From positions 1 to 64,000 of the forward strand of contig CAYQQO010000001.1 of the NCBI GenBank assembly GCA_964420115.1: a stretch of 64,000 nt of DNA, in the 5' to 3' direction. The notes under the pieces are model-generated. The model was not told the origin of the DNA. It ran no database searches and saw nothing but the letters and a program-made list of their open reading frames with translations. Positions within the stretch are counted from its first letter, which is position 1, and every line of letters begins with the position of its first letter. This document shows positions 6,684-16,116 of this stretch, piece after piece. This DNA comes from CAYQQO01 sp964420115 (GTDB taxonomy: Bacteria; Patescibacteriota; Minisyncoccia; Portnoybacterales; UBA2143). The translations under genes and the position numbers were made by a program.

Positions 6684-7547
6684 ATGGCTAATGCTAATAG
6701 AAAAGATAACAAAGAAATAATTGGGAAGATTAAGCAATTAGATAAAATCCAGCCCTCTTCAGAGTGGCTTAACTGGGAGCGTCATAATTTAATGACCCAT
6801 ATAAGCTTGGATGAGGAATTAGATGACGGGGCTGGCTTTTTTAATTGGCTGAAAGCGCCGCAGTCTTTCGCTTTGGTTGTTTGTTTAATTTTAATTGTTT
6901 TTGGCGGCCCATGGCTGATGGTTAAAGCGTCGCAAGCCAGTTTGCCGGGAGATATTCTTTATTCAGTTAAAAAAATAAGTGAAGATTTGCAAACAACTAT
7001 TGCTTCTGGAAATAACAAGGCGCAATTGAAAGTTGATTTTGCCAGCCGCCGCTTGGAAGAATTGGTTAAAATCAATGAATATTCATATAATACTTTAGAA
7101 GAAAAAACAAAAAGAACAAAACAGGCGATTGGCGATTTAAGAAATGAGCTGGCTGAAGCAGGCGGTCATATAAAGGGGGTTTATTCCAAAGAGGAGGTTA
7201 TCGCTGTGACTAAAAAAACGAAGAAAATAAGGGAAGAATTGACTAAAGCAAAAGAAGAGGCGCCGAATGAAGTCCAGGCAGACTTAGTTGAAGCAGAAAA
7301 AGCTGTTGAAGAAATTAGCCGTCAAATTTTAGCTAGTTTAGTTGAAGGCAGTAAACAAAGAGAGGCGCAGTCAGCCACAAACACAGACTCAGCCACAAGC
7401 ACAGACAAAGAAATATTAATCTTCTTTGATGATTTAGAAATAGAAGACAAAAACATAGAAGCTAAAGCTGGCTTAAAAATAGAAGATTTAGGAACAAGTA
7501 CTATTACTACTACGGAAAAAATTATTGAAAAGGCAGAAGAGTTTTAA
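6684..7547 (+). CDS. DUF5667-containing membrane protein, possible anti-sigma/sensor partner
   Basis: A 287-residue single-pass protein. The N-terminal part (about 1-55) is cytoplasmic and charged. One transmembrane helix lies near residues 57-76, followed directly by 'SLPGDILYSVKKISEDLQTT', the start of a DUF5667 domain (about 85-200). That domain is predicted to be a long helical hairpin outside the membrane. The tail is Glu/Lys/Thr-rich and of low complexity. In Patescibacteria such proteins commonly sit beside an ECF sigma factor, as here, and the N-terminal cytoplasmic segment is where a sigma-binding region would be. No zinc-binding anti-sigma motif (HxxxCxxC) is visible, so the anti-sigma role is inferred from position only. 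Confidence 0.68.
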   Translation: MANANRKDNKEIIGKIKQLDKIQPSSEWLNWERHNLMTHISLDEELDDGAGFFNWLKAPQSFALVVCLILIVFGGPWLMVKASQASLPGDILYSVKKISEDLQTTIASGNNKAQLKVDFASRRLEELVKINEYSYNTLEEKTKRTKQAIGDLRNELAEAGGHIKGVYSKEEVIAVTKKTKKIREELTKAKEEAPNEVQADLVEAEKAVEEISRQILASLVEGSKQREAQSATNTDSATSTDKEILIFFDDLEIEDKNIEAKAGLKIEDLGTSTITTTEKIIEKAEEF

Positions 7548-7991
7548 TAAAATAAAGGCAGTAGAAGAATTTTAATTGATAGTATAATTAATAGTAAATA
7601 ACCGCTTATCCACAGATATTGGCTTGATTGTAAAGTTAATTAAAAATAAAATTAGTTATAAAGAAGCCCGGAAGTTAAGAATCGGTAGAATTATTTTATT
7701 GTCTGCTGTAAAGACAGTAAACAATAAAAATCTTAGCTTATAGGGCGTGGAATTAAAAAAATAGACAGAACAGTTAAAAAGGTCGGTCGTAAATGCTTCT
7801 TCCTGTAAGTCCTTAAAATGAAAGGGCAGGGGGATTAAGCAGAAATGGTCGATACGACTGAAGAAAAATAAAGTCGAATGGGATTGTCTAATCTTTGCCC
7901 GCTTGAGGCGGGTATACCGCTTTTAAAGGGTGGATCCGCTTAAAGCGGACAAATAAATTAGGTAATTCCAGAGATAATTAAAAATTAAACA
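7548..7991 (+). other. 444-base intergenic leader of the surface protein, several stem-loops
   Basis: No coding frame. It contains a candidate promoter (7624-7652) and then about 330 bases of probable 5' leader. Visible foldings are TTATTGT (7696-7702) with ACAATAA (7721-7727), CGACT (7855-7859) with AGTCG (7872-7876), CCCGC (7898-7902) with GCGGG (7908-7912), and TCCGCT (7935-7940) with AGCGGA (7944-7949). None matches a riboswitch or RNA family I recognise. Such a long structured leader is typical of highly expressed surface-layer genes, where it can stabilise the mRNA. Confidence 0.5.
7624..7652 (+). promoter_or_regulatory. Candidate sigma70-type promoter for the surface protein
   Basis: TTGATT at 7624-7629 and TAAAAT at 7647-7652 have 17-base spacing, matching the promoters at 5056 and 11776. 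The predicted start is near 7659, giving a leader of about 330 bases. A TATAAT at 7583-7588 has no good -35 partner. Confidence 0.4.
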
Positions 7992-10900
7992 ATGAATAAA
8001 ATTCAAAAACCGATTTCGATTCTAACTTCAATCACAACGACAGTCTGGCTTTCCGGCGCGGCTATGTTGGTGCCAATGAGCGCTATGGCGGCTCCGGTTG
8101 ACGGAGATTTAATCCGAAATCCGAACGCTGAAGGGGCGGCCCAGTTTGACATTTACATTGTTAAGGAAGTTGACGGCGAAAAGTACAAGAGGTTGATTCT
8201 TTCTCCTCATGTCTTTGAAAGCTATGAACACTTTGACAAAAATAGCAACGGCTCTCCCTGGGATGATGTGACGGATGTCGGTCAGTCTGTTATGGACCAA
8301 TATGAGACCTCTGATTTAGTCAGAGTGGACGGCGGGACAAAAGTTTATCGTTTGAATGCCGCTGATGGCGCTGACACTGGCGACAAATATTGGCTCAATA
8401 TGACTGCTGATGATTTCTTGGCAGTTTTTGACGCTGACGCCATTTACACCATTAACAGTACCGATTCAGCTGGATACACAGAGGGCAGTCAAATTACTGA
8501 CCCCAGCGCGATATTTCCTCCTGAAGGAGCCGGCGACGAGGGCGACGAGAGCGACGAGAGTGAAGGAACTCTAACAGTTTCTTTAGCTGCCGATACTCCA
8601 GCGGCGGGGATTGTTGTTGAAAACGCGGCTCGTGTTCCGTTCACTAAGATTAATCTAACAGCTTCCGGCGGCGATGTTATTATTGACCAGCTTATTGTTG
8701 AAAGAACTGGTTTGGGTCAAGACGGCGCCTTTAGCTCCATTGATGTTATTGATGGAAGCACTAATATGCCTATCAATAATACTTCCAAAACCTTTAATTC
8801 AGTTCATCGGGCAACAGTCAATGACGACCTAACAGTTGAAAGCGGAGAAACAGTGGCTATTAGTTTGGCTGGTAATTTCGGAGCTGATTTAAGCTCCTAT
8901 ACAGGCGAGACGCCATCACTAACTTTAGCTGAATTAACGCTAAAAGGCGATGCTACTCTAAACGCCGATTTGCCAATAACCGGTAATCAAATGAGTATTA
9001 ATCATACGATTACTATTGGCACAGCAACTGTTCAACGAGGCGCTTACGGCAATGCTAGTTCTACAAGCATTAAGGTTGGCGAAGAGCAATATACCTTCTT
9101 TTCCTTTCAGGTCCAAGCTGGTTCAGCCGAAAAGATTGAATTCAGCCAAGTGAAGATTTATCAGGAAGGGAGCGCTGCTGTTGGCGTCGACTTAACAAAT
9201 GTTAAGCTATACAAAGACAACGCAGTTGTAGCTGAAAATCCGACAGTGACAACTAAATACGCTACTTTCGACTTTGACCAGATTACCATTGATAAAGGGC
9301 AAATTGTCCAATTTCAAGTTAAGGCAGATGTAGCTGACGGTTCAGCCAGAACGGTTGACTTGGGTATTTACAAGGAAACTGATTTATTGGTTAAGGGCGT
9401 TACTTACAGCTATAATATTACTCCAACATACAGCGGTACTGGTTCCAGCGGCAATAATCCAGTTTTGAGCGACAATGAATTCACCATTTCTGATGGGACA
9501 TTGAATGTCACAAGAAGTAATGAAGTAACGGCTCTAAACATTGGCGTTTCTGACGATGAGTGGATAGGCGCCTTTGAGTTTGACTGCAAGGGTGAAGAAA
9601 TTGATATTGCCGCTCTTAGCCTAACTATTGTTTCTTCAACCGGTAATGATGTTGGCACCAGCGCTTTGCTTAACCTTGAATTAGTTGATCCTGACGGTGA
9701 TGTAGTGGCTGGTCCAAAAGATCCTGATAGTGATGGCCAGACAGTTGCTTGGACAGACACATTCACAGTGCCTGTCGGTAAGACCGTTTATAAAGTCAGA
9801 GGTGACTTGCAGTCCAGCGCCAACTGGGCGAGCAATGATACTGTTTATGTCCAATTTAATCCGTCAGCTATGACCGCTACTGGGGTTACTACAGGTAATT
9901 CAATTACTGCTACTCCATCAAGTAATGTTACTGCTAATACTCAAACAGTTAAAGCGGCGTCTTTAACCGTGGCAAGAAATAGCACACCGGCTGACCAGAC
10001 GATTATTGTCGGCAGCAAAGATGTTGTTTTGACGTCTTGGGACTTTGACGCTTCAGCTTCTGGCGAGGATATTAGAATAACTTCTGTTGGCTTTACTGCC
10101 GCAGCAGCTGGCATGGCAGCAACAAACACCAATGCTTTAACTATTTATGTTGATGGCGTGGCGCAGTCGCCGGTTAACGATGCTATCGCTTCTAATGCCG
10201 CGGCGGCCAAGTCATCCACTTTTGCTCTTGATGAAGCCCTTGTTATAGAAAAGGGCGCCAGTGTAACAGTTGAATTGCGTGGTGATAAGACAACAATTGC
10301 TTCTGATGATACAGAAAACTGGGGTATCCGCGGTAATTCAATTGTTGCTTATGGAGCTGATACAGGGACATCCTTTGAGGAAAGTGTTACTGCTGATGAC
10401 GGACCTACTTTGACTAATGCGGCTAAAGGGATTTTGAGTGTTGATATTGACACTAGGCCAACTTCAGCTATTGTCTTGACTGGTTCCACTGATAATACAT
10501 TTGCCGGCGTTGCCTTTAGTTCTCTTTATGAGGACGCGAGGTTGGATAACTTAACTGTCCATATTGAGGATGGCGGTTATGAATTCAGTTCAAGCTCAAA
10601 TTACGCTGATGTTAAAGAGGTTTGCCTCTATCACGATGGGGATTACCTGACAGGCGATAGGAGCGGAAGCTGTGGCTCTATCCCGAGCAGTGGCACTAAA
10701 GCTTTCGAGTTTAGTGTTGGCGACTTAGATGTTGCCGCTGGCACAAACGAGATTATTACTATTAAGGCGGATATGCCTGTCTTAACTACTACTATTAACC
10801 AGCCTTCTTATGCGTCAGCTGACATTAAGTTGGGCTTTGGCGGAGCTAACAGCATTCAGTTTACTGGCAAGTCGTCTAATTCTGAACTCACCGGCGCTAG

Positions 10901-11669
10901 TTACGAAAGCTATAATGATTCTACCAGCTCCTATATGGTTCTCTATAACAGCAAGCCAACTGTAACAGTTGCTTCTTCTGCTGATTCTTTGGACGCGGCT
11001 ACCACCCTAACCGATGGTGTCCAGCCAATTTTCGCCTTTAAGGTGTCAGCTGATGCTTCCGGCGGCGATGTCTTGCTTTATAGGGCAACTTTCCATCTAA
11101 GCACTTCTTCTGGTTCAGGAATTAACATTAAGAGTTGTTATGTGAAGTATTCAGGGGATGATTATGGCAGCAAGATTAAAGCTGCAGCTAATCCGTTCTA
11201 CTATGTTGATGACGACCAGATGCTTTATACAGCTACCTTCGATAATCCGAACTTCGATATTACAGGGGCTACTACCGATGAAGCTATTAAGATTGGCGCT
11301 GGCAGTTTTGAAACATTCCGTCTCTACTGCACAGTATCTGGCGCGAGCGCTGCAGGCGAAAATGTCAGCACATTCTTAGTTGGCGATACTGCCAGTACTT
11401 CAGCTAATGTTGGTTATACTAACTGTGCTAATAATACTGGCGGGACATGTTCTGGCGGCTTCCATCCGCAGCAAACAGCAGTTCTTGACGCTCCCGATCT
11501 TTCAGCGGCTTCTACTTCCAACTTTATCTGGTCTGACAACTGGTTGGGCAAGAGCATCTCTGCCTCCGGCCAGAGCAACGCTACTTCATCTGCGATGTGG
11601 TACAACGGCTACTTAGTGCCGGGTATGGAGAAGTCAGTAACAACTACTGCTTACGTCTTGAGCTACTAA
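7992..11669 (+). CDS. Large secreted surface (putative S-layer) protein
   Basis: A 1225-residue exported protein. A signal peptide of about 33 residues ends at 'AMA-APVDG'. Residues about 36-180 carry an N-terminal module characteristic of abundant Patescibacteria surface proteins ('GDLIRNPNAEG', 'FDIYIVKEVDGEKYKRLILS', 'YWLNMTADDFLAVFDADAIY'). After an acidic Asp/Glu/Ser linker (about 178-190) come many repeated Ig-like beta-sandwich modules rich in Thr, Ser, Ala and Asp to the C-terminus. There are few cysteines and no C-terminal anchor. Length, composition, its own promoter, long leader and strong terminator point to a main cell-surface protein, probably the S-layer. Codon choice is noticeably more GC-rich than in the neighbours, as expected for a highly expressed gene. 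Its many Ser/Thr residues could be targets for the glycan locus downstream. Confidence 0.78.
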   Translation: MNKIQKPISILTSITTTVWLSGAAMLVPMSAMAAPVDGDLIRNPNAEGAAQFDIYIVKEVDGEKYKRLILSPHVFESYEHFDKNSNGSPWDDVTDVGQSVMDQYETSDLVRVDGGTKVYRLNAADGADTGDKYWLNMTADDFLAVFDADAIYTINSTDSAGYTEGSQITDPSAIFPPEGAGDEGDESDESEGTLTVSLAADTPAAGIVVENAARVPFTKINLTASGGDVIIDQLIVERTGLGQDGAFSSIDVIDGSTNMPINNTSKTFNSVHRATVNDDLTVESGETVAISLAGNFGADLSSYTGETPSLTLAELTLKGDATLNADLPITGNQMSINHTITIGTATVQRGAYGNASSTSIKVGEEQYTFFSFQVQAGSAEKIEFSQVKIYQEGSAAVGVDLTNVKLYKDNAVVAENPTVTTKYATFDFDQITIDKGQIVQFQVKADVADGSARTVDLGIYKETDLLVKGVTYSYNITPTYSGTGSSGNNPVLSDNEFTISDGTLNVTRSNEVTALNIGVSDDEWIGAFEFDCKGEEIDIAALSLTIVSSTGNDVGTSALLNLELVDPDGDVVAGPKDPDSDGQTVAWTDTFTVPVGKTVYKVRGDLQSSANWASNDTVYVQFNPSAMTATGVTTGNSITATPSSNVTANTQTVKAASLTVARNSTPADQTIIVGSKDVVLTSWDFDASASGEDIRITSVGFTAAAAGMAATNTNALTIYVDGVAQSPVNDAIASNAAAAKSSTFALDEALVIEKGASVTVELRGDKTTIASDDTENWGIRGNSIVAYGADTGTSFEESVTADDGPTLTNAAKGILSVDIDTRPTSAIVLTGSTDNTFAGVAFSSLYEDARLDNLTVHIEDGGYEFSSSSNYADVKEVCLYHDGDYLTGDRSGSCGSIPSSGTKAFEFSVGDLDVAAGTNEIITIKADMPVLTTTINQPSYASADIKLGFGGANSIQFTGKSSNSELTGASYESYNDSTSSYMVLYNSKPTVTVASSADSLDAATTLTDGVQPIFAFKVSADASGGDVLLYRATFHLSTSSGSGINIKSCYVKYSGDDYGSKIKAAANPFYYVDDDQMLYTATFDNPNFDITGATTDEAIKIGAGSFETFRLYCTVSGASAAGENVSTFLVGDTASTSANVGYTNCANNTGGTCSGGFHPQQTAVLDAPDLSAASTSNFIWSDNWLGKSISASGQSNATSSAMWYNGYLVPGMEKSVTTTAYVLSY

Positions 11670-11708
11670 AGAAAGTAATTTCTCGAAACTGATACTGAAA
11701 CGGGTAAC

Positions 11709-11736
11709 AAAAGCCCCCTTCCTTGAGGGGGCTTTG
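11709..11736 (+). terminator. Terminator after the surface-protein gene
   Basis: AAAGCCCCC (11710-11718) pairs with GGGGGCTTT (11727-11735) around an 8-base loop. The stem is strong but the following T run is short. It isolates the surface-protein transcript from the TPR and ligase operon. Confidence 0.75.
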
Positions 11737-11775
11737 GCGTTTAAAAGAAGCTACAGGTGGTTGTAAAAAATGTAT

Positions 11776-11804
11776 TTGATTTAAATTTTTTGCTGTGTTA
11801 TATT
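11776..11804 (+). promoter_or_regulatory. Sigma70-type promoter for the TPR/O-antigen ligase operon
   Basis: TTGATT at 11776-11781 and TATATT at 11799-11804 are 17 bases apart. The expected start is near 11811, leaving a leader of 40 bases to the ATG at 11851. Confidence 0.65.
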
Positions 11805-11820
11805 AAACTGAAGTCGTAAC

Positions 11821-11856
11821 AAATAAATGCATATGGACAAATAAATACATATGGAT
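11821..11856 (+). repeat. 18-bp tandem duplication covering the start codon
   Basis: AAATAAATGCATATGGAC (11821-11838) is repeated with two changes at 11839-11856. Each copy contains an ATG. The first (11833) would encode only Met-Asp-Lys before TAA, the second (11851) starts the real gene. The duplication has thus produced an upstream mini reading frame. Confidence 0.75.
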
Positions 11857-12546
11857 AAAAAGAAAAAAAATAATATTTATATAATTGCTATTGTGATTCT
11901 TTTGGCAGTCAGCGCTGGTTATGTTTATTTTTCCGAATTCTATTCCAGCCCCTCCCAATCTAATTTAGATAAAATTTATACACCGGAAGATTTCCCTAAC
12001 GCCTTAGAGACAATGACCAGAGAGATTATGTTATCGCAGGTAGAAAATTTAAATAAGGAATATGTGCTTTTAAGGCAGGGTGAAAATATTTACCAGCATT
12101 GGATTAATATCGGCTTATTTAAGAAAAGATTAGGCGGCATAGAAGGAGCAAAAGAGGCGTGGCTTGAAGCAGTAGATGTCAACAAGAATCAGGCACTAGC
12201 TTATGGCAATTTAGCTCATATTCATTTTTATGATTTTAAGGATTATGAAAAAGCAGAGGAATATTATTTAAAGGCTTTAGATTTGAAAAAGGATAATTAC
12301 AATTATTATGTTGGTTTGGCTGATCTTTATCGTTATAAGATGACGGATAAAAAATATCAGATAGAGGATCTTATATTAGAAGGGGTTTCTAGTGTTGGCG
12401 ACAGGACAATTAAAGCTGATTATTACGTTTACTTGGCTAAATATTTTATACGCGAAGGCAATGACGCTGATAAAGCAAAATATTACGTCAATCAAGCAGT
12501 AGAAAAAAACCCTGATATAAGCAATCAGGTTGAGAATTTGTTATGA
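11851..12546 (+). CDS. Membrane-anchored TPR protein
   Basis: A 231-residue protein with a basic N-terminus and one transmembrane helix (about residues 9-27), placing the rest outside the cytoplasm. From about residue 75 onward, helical repeats carry TPR-type signatures ('ALAYGNLAHIHFYDFKDYEKAEEYYLKALDLKKDNYNYYVGLADLY'-like pattern, residues about 122-165). The role is probably protein-protein scaffolding. Its stop overlaps the start of the O-antigen-ligase-like gene as ATGA, so the two are translationally coupled and may act as one complex. The ATG at 11851 is chosen over the ATG at 11833, which is followed by an early stop. Confidence 0.72.
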   Translation: MDKKKKNNIYIIAIVILLAVSAGYVYFSEFYSSPSQSNLDKIYTPEDFPNALETMTREIMLSQVENLNKEYVLLRQGENIYQHWINIGLFKKRLGGIEGAKEAWLEAVDVNKNQALAYGNLAHIHFYDFKDYEKAEEYYLKALDLKKDNYNYYVGLADLYRYKMTDKKYQIEDLILEGVSSVGDRTIKADYYVYLAKYFIREGNDADKAKYYVNQAVEKNPDISNQVENLL

Positions 12547-14843
12547 CTTTAGAAGAAACATTAAAGTATGTTATCTGGGCTGGTTTGGCAGCCATAATGT
12601 TTACACCCTTAATTATTATTAGGGACTATTTTTTCCCCTTTATTGTCCCTAAGGCCTTGTATTTTAGGGTTATTGTTGAGGTGATTTTTTTGGCCTGGCT
12701 GGCCCTGGCTATAATTAAAAAAGAATATCGGCCGAAACTTAATATATTTATAATTCTGTTTGCCTTGTATTTTGTAGGTGTTTTTATTTCTTCTTTGTTT
12801 GGCGATAATTTTTATTTCAGTTTTTGGAGCAACAATGAAAGAAGCGAAGGTCTTTTGTTGTTAATGCATTTATTCATTTTGGCTCTTATATTCAGCTCAA
12901 TGATTAAAAGCCTGAAGGACTGGCTGACTCTTTTTGATATTTCTTTTTTAAGCAGTATTTTAGTCAGTTTTTTTGCTTTAAAGCAGTATTTTGAGCCCAG
13001 CTGGAAGTTTTTTGGCAATGCAGAAAGATTGTCAGCCACTATTGGCAACGCTGGTTATGTGGCTGGCTATTTAATTTTCAATATTTTCTTCGGCATCCTT
13101 TTATGCTTTTTGAGAAACAATAAATATCTGCGTTGGTATTATCTCGCAGGCATTTTATTCCAAATATTTATTGTTTTTAATACATTGACTCGAGGGGGAA
13201 TTATTGCTCTGGTATTCTCCTTGGCGATCTTTGTTGCTTATTTGGTGTTTTTTTACTTTAGAAAAAACAAAATAGTTAAAAGAAGCGGCATAGTAATTTT
13301 GCTTTTGGGGGTTCTTTTTACGGGGCTGGTTTTTGGCAGCCAAGACGCTGATTGGGTTAAAAGCAACAAAGCTCTAAACAGGGTCACTAATATTTCTATT
13401 GATTCTCCAACTGCTAAAAATCGTTTGATGACGTGGCAGTCTGCCTGGGAGGGGTTTAAAGAGAGGCCGATTTTAGGCTATGGTTATGAAAATTTTTATC
13501 AGGTTTTTGACAAGCATTTTAACCCTAAAATTTATAAGCATGCCGGCTCGGTGACTTGGTTTGATAGGGCCCATAATATTGTTTTTGACAGGCTTATTAC
13601 CGGCGGCATTATCGGCCTGCTTTTATATTTAGCAATGATTTTTGTTCCTCTTATATTCATTTGGAGGGCTTATAGAAAAAAAGAAGAAAATACCAATTAT
13701 TTAATTCCGGTAATTTTTACCCTTATTATTCTTGCTTACTTTGTGCAAAATCTTTTTATATTTGAGGCTTTGGTTACTTATATTCCTTTGTTTTTAGTTT
13801 TAAGTTTTTTGGGGAATTTTTCTCCAAGCTGGGGCGATAAATTTTCTCAATCAAAAAAACCATACTTGGTTTTGCTGACAATTGGCGTTGTTGTCTTTTT
13901 CCCAATTTTGTTTAGTGTTAATGTCAAGCCGGTCCAGGCCAATAAATTGCTTGTTGAGGGGATAATTCTTAGAAATTCAAACAGGCCCTTGGAGGCGTAT
14001 GATAAATATATAGAAGCCATTGAGATGGAAACTTTTGGTAACGCTGAATATCGCCAACATTTTGGCGAATTTGTCGCCGCGGCAATCAACAACGAAGAAG
14101 TTGACAGAAATTGGCGTTCTCAAGCCGCTTTAAGAGCAGAAAAAGAATTTGACGAACAGTTAGAGCGAAGATCAAAAAGCGTTAGAATTTACTTAATGAC
14201 AATTAGGTTTTTGAATAAAAGCTATGTTTTTGATGTGACTCGGTTGGAAAAAGCTTTAACTCTTTTTGAAGAAGCGGTTGTTTTGAGCCCGACAAGGCAA
14301 GCTCTTTATACTGAAGCCGCCTATAGCCAATATTTCCTTGGCAAGTTTTATAAAGACCAGGGAGAGTTGGAAAAAGGCGAAGAGCTATTTGATAAATCGC
14401 TGGCTAATATGCAGAAAGCCATTGATTTAAATGAGACAATTGCTGAATCCTATTCCAACTATATTATGATCCTTCTTGTAACTGGGAGAAGCGACCAAAT
14501 CGCTCCCTATTATGAAGAAATGAAAAGAATAAACGAAGCTAATTACTTTTTTAGGGTAGAGGATTTCTTAAGCAGAATAGGCAGTTCGGCAATTCATGCA
14601 GAAGATTATCAATGGGCGTCTATTATTTACAAAGATCTTTTAACCTATATTAAAAACTGTGAAATTGTTGCTGAAAACGAAGCTAATTACCACATTAATT
14701 TAGCTTTGGCCTACGCTTATTTGGGCCAAAACGATAAAGCGATTGAAACAATTGAAACAGCAAGGGAGATAAAAAAATTCGGCCCTAATTTTGCCGAAGA
14801 AGTCGAGAAATTTATCCAGAACGCAATTTATCCAGAACGTTAA
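12543..14843 (+). CDS. O-antigen ligase/polymerase family membrane protein with C-terminal TPR
   Basis: A 766-residue protein. About twelve hydrophobic segments fill residues 10-470. The Wzy_C/WaaL-type core has a large extracytoplasmic loop (about 260-345) containing 'RLMTWQSAWEGFKERPILGYGYENF' in spirit and the conserved 'RAHNIVFDRLITGGIIGL' block near residue 342, whose histidine is a landmark of this family. The final 290 residues form TPR-like helices. Such O-antigen ligase plus TPR architectures are known in bacteria that transfer or polymerise glycans onto proteins or lipids. It is coupled to the upstream TPR protein and precedes the glycosyltransferase locus, so it probably joins finished glycan units to an acceptor at the cell surface. 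Confidence 0.82.
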   Translation: MTLEETLKYVIWAGLAAIMFTPLIIIRDYFFPFIVPKALYFRVIVEVIFLAWLALAIIKKEYRPKLNIFIILFALYFVGVFISSLFGDNFYFSFWSNNERSEGLLLLMHLFILALIFSSMIKSLKDWLTLFDISFLSSILVSFFALKQYFEPSWKFFGNAERLSATIGNAGYVAGYLIFNIFFGILLCFLRNNKYLRWYYLAGILFQIFIVFNTLTRGGIIALVFSLAIFVAYLVFFYFRKNKIVKRSGIVILLLGVLFTGLVFGSQDADWVKSNKALNRVTNISIDSPTAKNRLMTWQSAWEGFKERPILGYGYENFYQVFDKHFNPKIYKHAGSVTWFDRAHNIVFDRLITGGIIGLLLYLAMIFVPLIFIWRAYRKKEENTNYLIPVIFTLIILAYFVQNLFIFEALVTYIPLFLVLSFLGNFSPSWGDKFSQSKKPYLVLLTIGVVVFFPILFSVNVKPVQANKLLVEGIILRNSNRPLEAYDKYIEAIEMETFGNAEYRQHFGEFVAAAINNEEVDRNWRSQAALRAEKEFDEQLERRSKSVRIYLMTIRFLNKSYVFDVTRLEKALTLFEEAVVLSPTRQALYTEAAYSQYFLGKFYKDQGELEKGEELFDKSLANMQKAIDLNETIAESYSNYIMILLVTGRSDQIAPYYEEMKRINEANYFFRVEDFLSRIGSSAIHAEDYQWASIIYKDLLTYIKNCEIVAENEANYHINLALAYAYLGQNDKAIETIETAREIKKFGPNFAEEVEKFIQNAIYPER

Positions 14844-14849
14844 AGATGG

Positions 14850-16103
14850 TTATTTTAGCAATAAATAAATATGCTTTGTTTTATTTATCATTGTTTCCAA
14901 GCTGAATTCTTTTTCCAATTTTTGTTTGGCATTTTTGGTTAATTGCCGCCCTTTTTTTGGGTTATTTAATAAGTAATTAATTTTTTCAGCCAATTGTTGG
15001 CTGTTTTTTGGTTCTGTCAAAAGACCGCTTTTATTATTTGTTATTATTTCCGGAATGCCGCCGACTTGGCTGGCTACAACCGGCGCTCCACCGGCCATCG
15101 CCTCTAAGATGGTGTAGGGAAGCCCTTCTTTTAAAGAAGGGAGGACGAATATATCAAAAGCGGTAATATAGGAAGCGGCGTTATAAGTCCATTCAATTAA
15201 ATGGATGTTTTTTAATTGTTTTTCTTTGATGTATTTTTTAATCTTCTCTTTATCGGGGTTTTCTCCGCTGCCTATTAAAACAAAATTAATTTCTTTTTTT
15301 GACTGTTTAATTTGAGTTGCCGCTTCTAAGAGATAAATTATCCCTTTGTTTTTTGTCCACTCAGCGATTGTCCCAACCACTAGATAGCATCTTTTGCCAA
15401 TAAGTTTTTTTTGCGCTTTATCGCGCGGCAGAAAGGAAGTTTTTTTAGAATCAATCCCGTTATAAATAGTGGTTAGCTTGTTAGCTGGCGCTGTTTTATG
15501 CCTAAGAGCCATTAAGCGATCATATTCTGAAACGCAAATAATCTTATCATAAAAAAGCGAAGTGATTTTGCTGAAAAATCTGATTAAAAAAAGCTGATAC
15601 TTGGTTCTTTCTTCATTAAAAGCCCAGCCGTGGACAGTGAAAACAAGTGAAAAAGGGCGTCGGCTTATAATTTTATAAAAAAAGCCGGCCAATCCGACTA
15701 TGCCGCCAGCTTTAGAGCTGTTGACATGGACGATGCGCGGTTTTGTATTAAGAAGAAGGCGGAAAACATCCCAGCCAGCTAAAATATCTTTAAAAATATT
15801 AACTGATTTCTGGAATCCTTTTATTTCAAAATAAGGAATATTTGCCCCCTTTATTTTTTGAGCTAATTGCCTCTGCCCGCCGGCTGCCACCATAACTTCA
15901 AAGTTATTAGAAAAATTATTAGCTAAATCATAAACATATTTAGCCGCCCCGCCCCAGACAGATTTTGTGATAATATAAAGAATCCGCTTCTCTTTTTTTG
16001 TTTTTGGCGGGAAGTTTTTATCGTTGGAGAAACCGAGTTGGCCTGCCGAGCTTTTCTTTTTATTAGAGCCGTCATTAGGCAAGTGAGTTGATATTTTAGC
16101 CAT
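14850..16103 (-). CDS. Glycosyltransferase family 4
   Basis: A 417-residue GT-B enzyme on the minus strand. After a 38-residue charged, low-complexity N-terminal extension, the Rossmann-like acceptor domain begins ('KRILYIITKSVWGGAAKYVYDLANNF'). The donor domain contains 'LVVGTIAEWTKNKGIIYLLEA' and the retaining EX7E signature in 'LPSLKEGLPYTILEAMAGGAPVVAS'. It transfers a sugar from a nucleotide donor in the cytoplasm; specificity cannot be read from sequence. The gene converges on the O-antigen ligase gene with only six bases between stops. It diverges from the next glycosyltransferase with 22 bases between start codons, where both promoters overlap. Confidence 0.88.
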   Translation of the reverse strand: MAKISTHLPNDGSNKKKSSAGQLGFSNDKNFPPKTKKEKRILYIITKSVWGGAAKYVYDLANNFSNNFEVMVAAGGQRQLAQKIKGANIPYFEIKGFQKSVNIFKDILAGWDVFRLLLNTKPRIVHVNSSKAGGIVGLAGFFYKIISRRPFSLVFTVHGWAFNEERTKYQLFLIRFFSKITSLFYDKIICVSEYDRLMALRHKTAPANKLTTIYNGIDSKKTSFLPRDKAQKKLIGKRCYLVVGTIAEWTKNKGIIYLLEAATQIKQSKKEINFVLIGSGENPDKEKIKKYIKEKQLKNIHLIEWTYNAASYITAFDIFVLPSLKEGLPYTILEAMAGGAPVVASQVGGIPEIITNNKSGLLTEPKNSQQLAEKINYLLNNPKKGRQLTKNAKQKLEKEFSLETMINKTKHIYLLLK

Positions 16104-16116
16104 TTTTTAGTATATT
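16088..16116 (+). promoter_or_regulatory. Rightward leaderless promoter overlapping a divergent promoter
   Basis: TTGATA (16088-16093) and TATATT (16111-16116), 17-base spacing. The start is expected about three bases before the ATG at 16126. The -35 box lies inside the coding sequence of the divergent gene. Confidence 0.6.

Noticed and set aside
7548..7991. Known structured RNA (tmRNA, RNase P RNA, SRP RNA, riboswitch) in the leader
   Set aside because: I could not match conserved core sequences of any of these. Only local stem-loops are visible.
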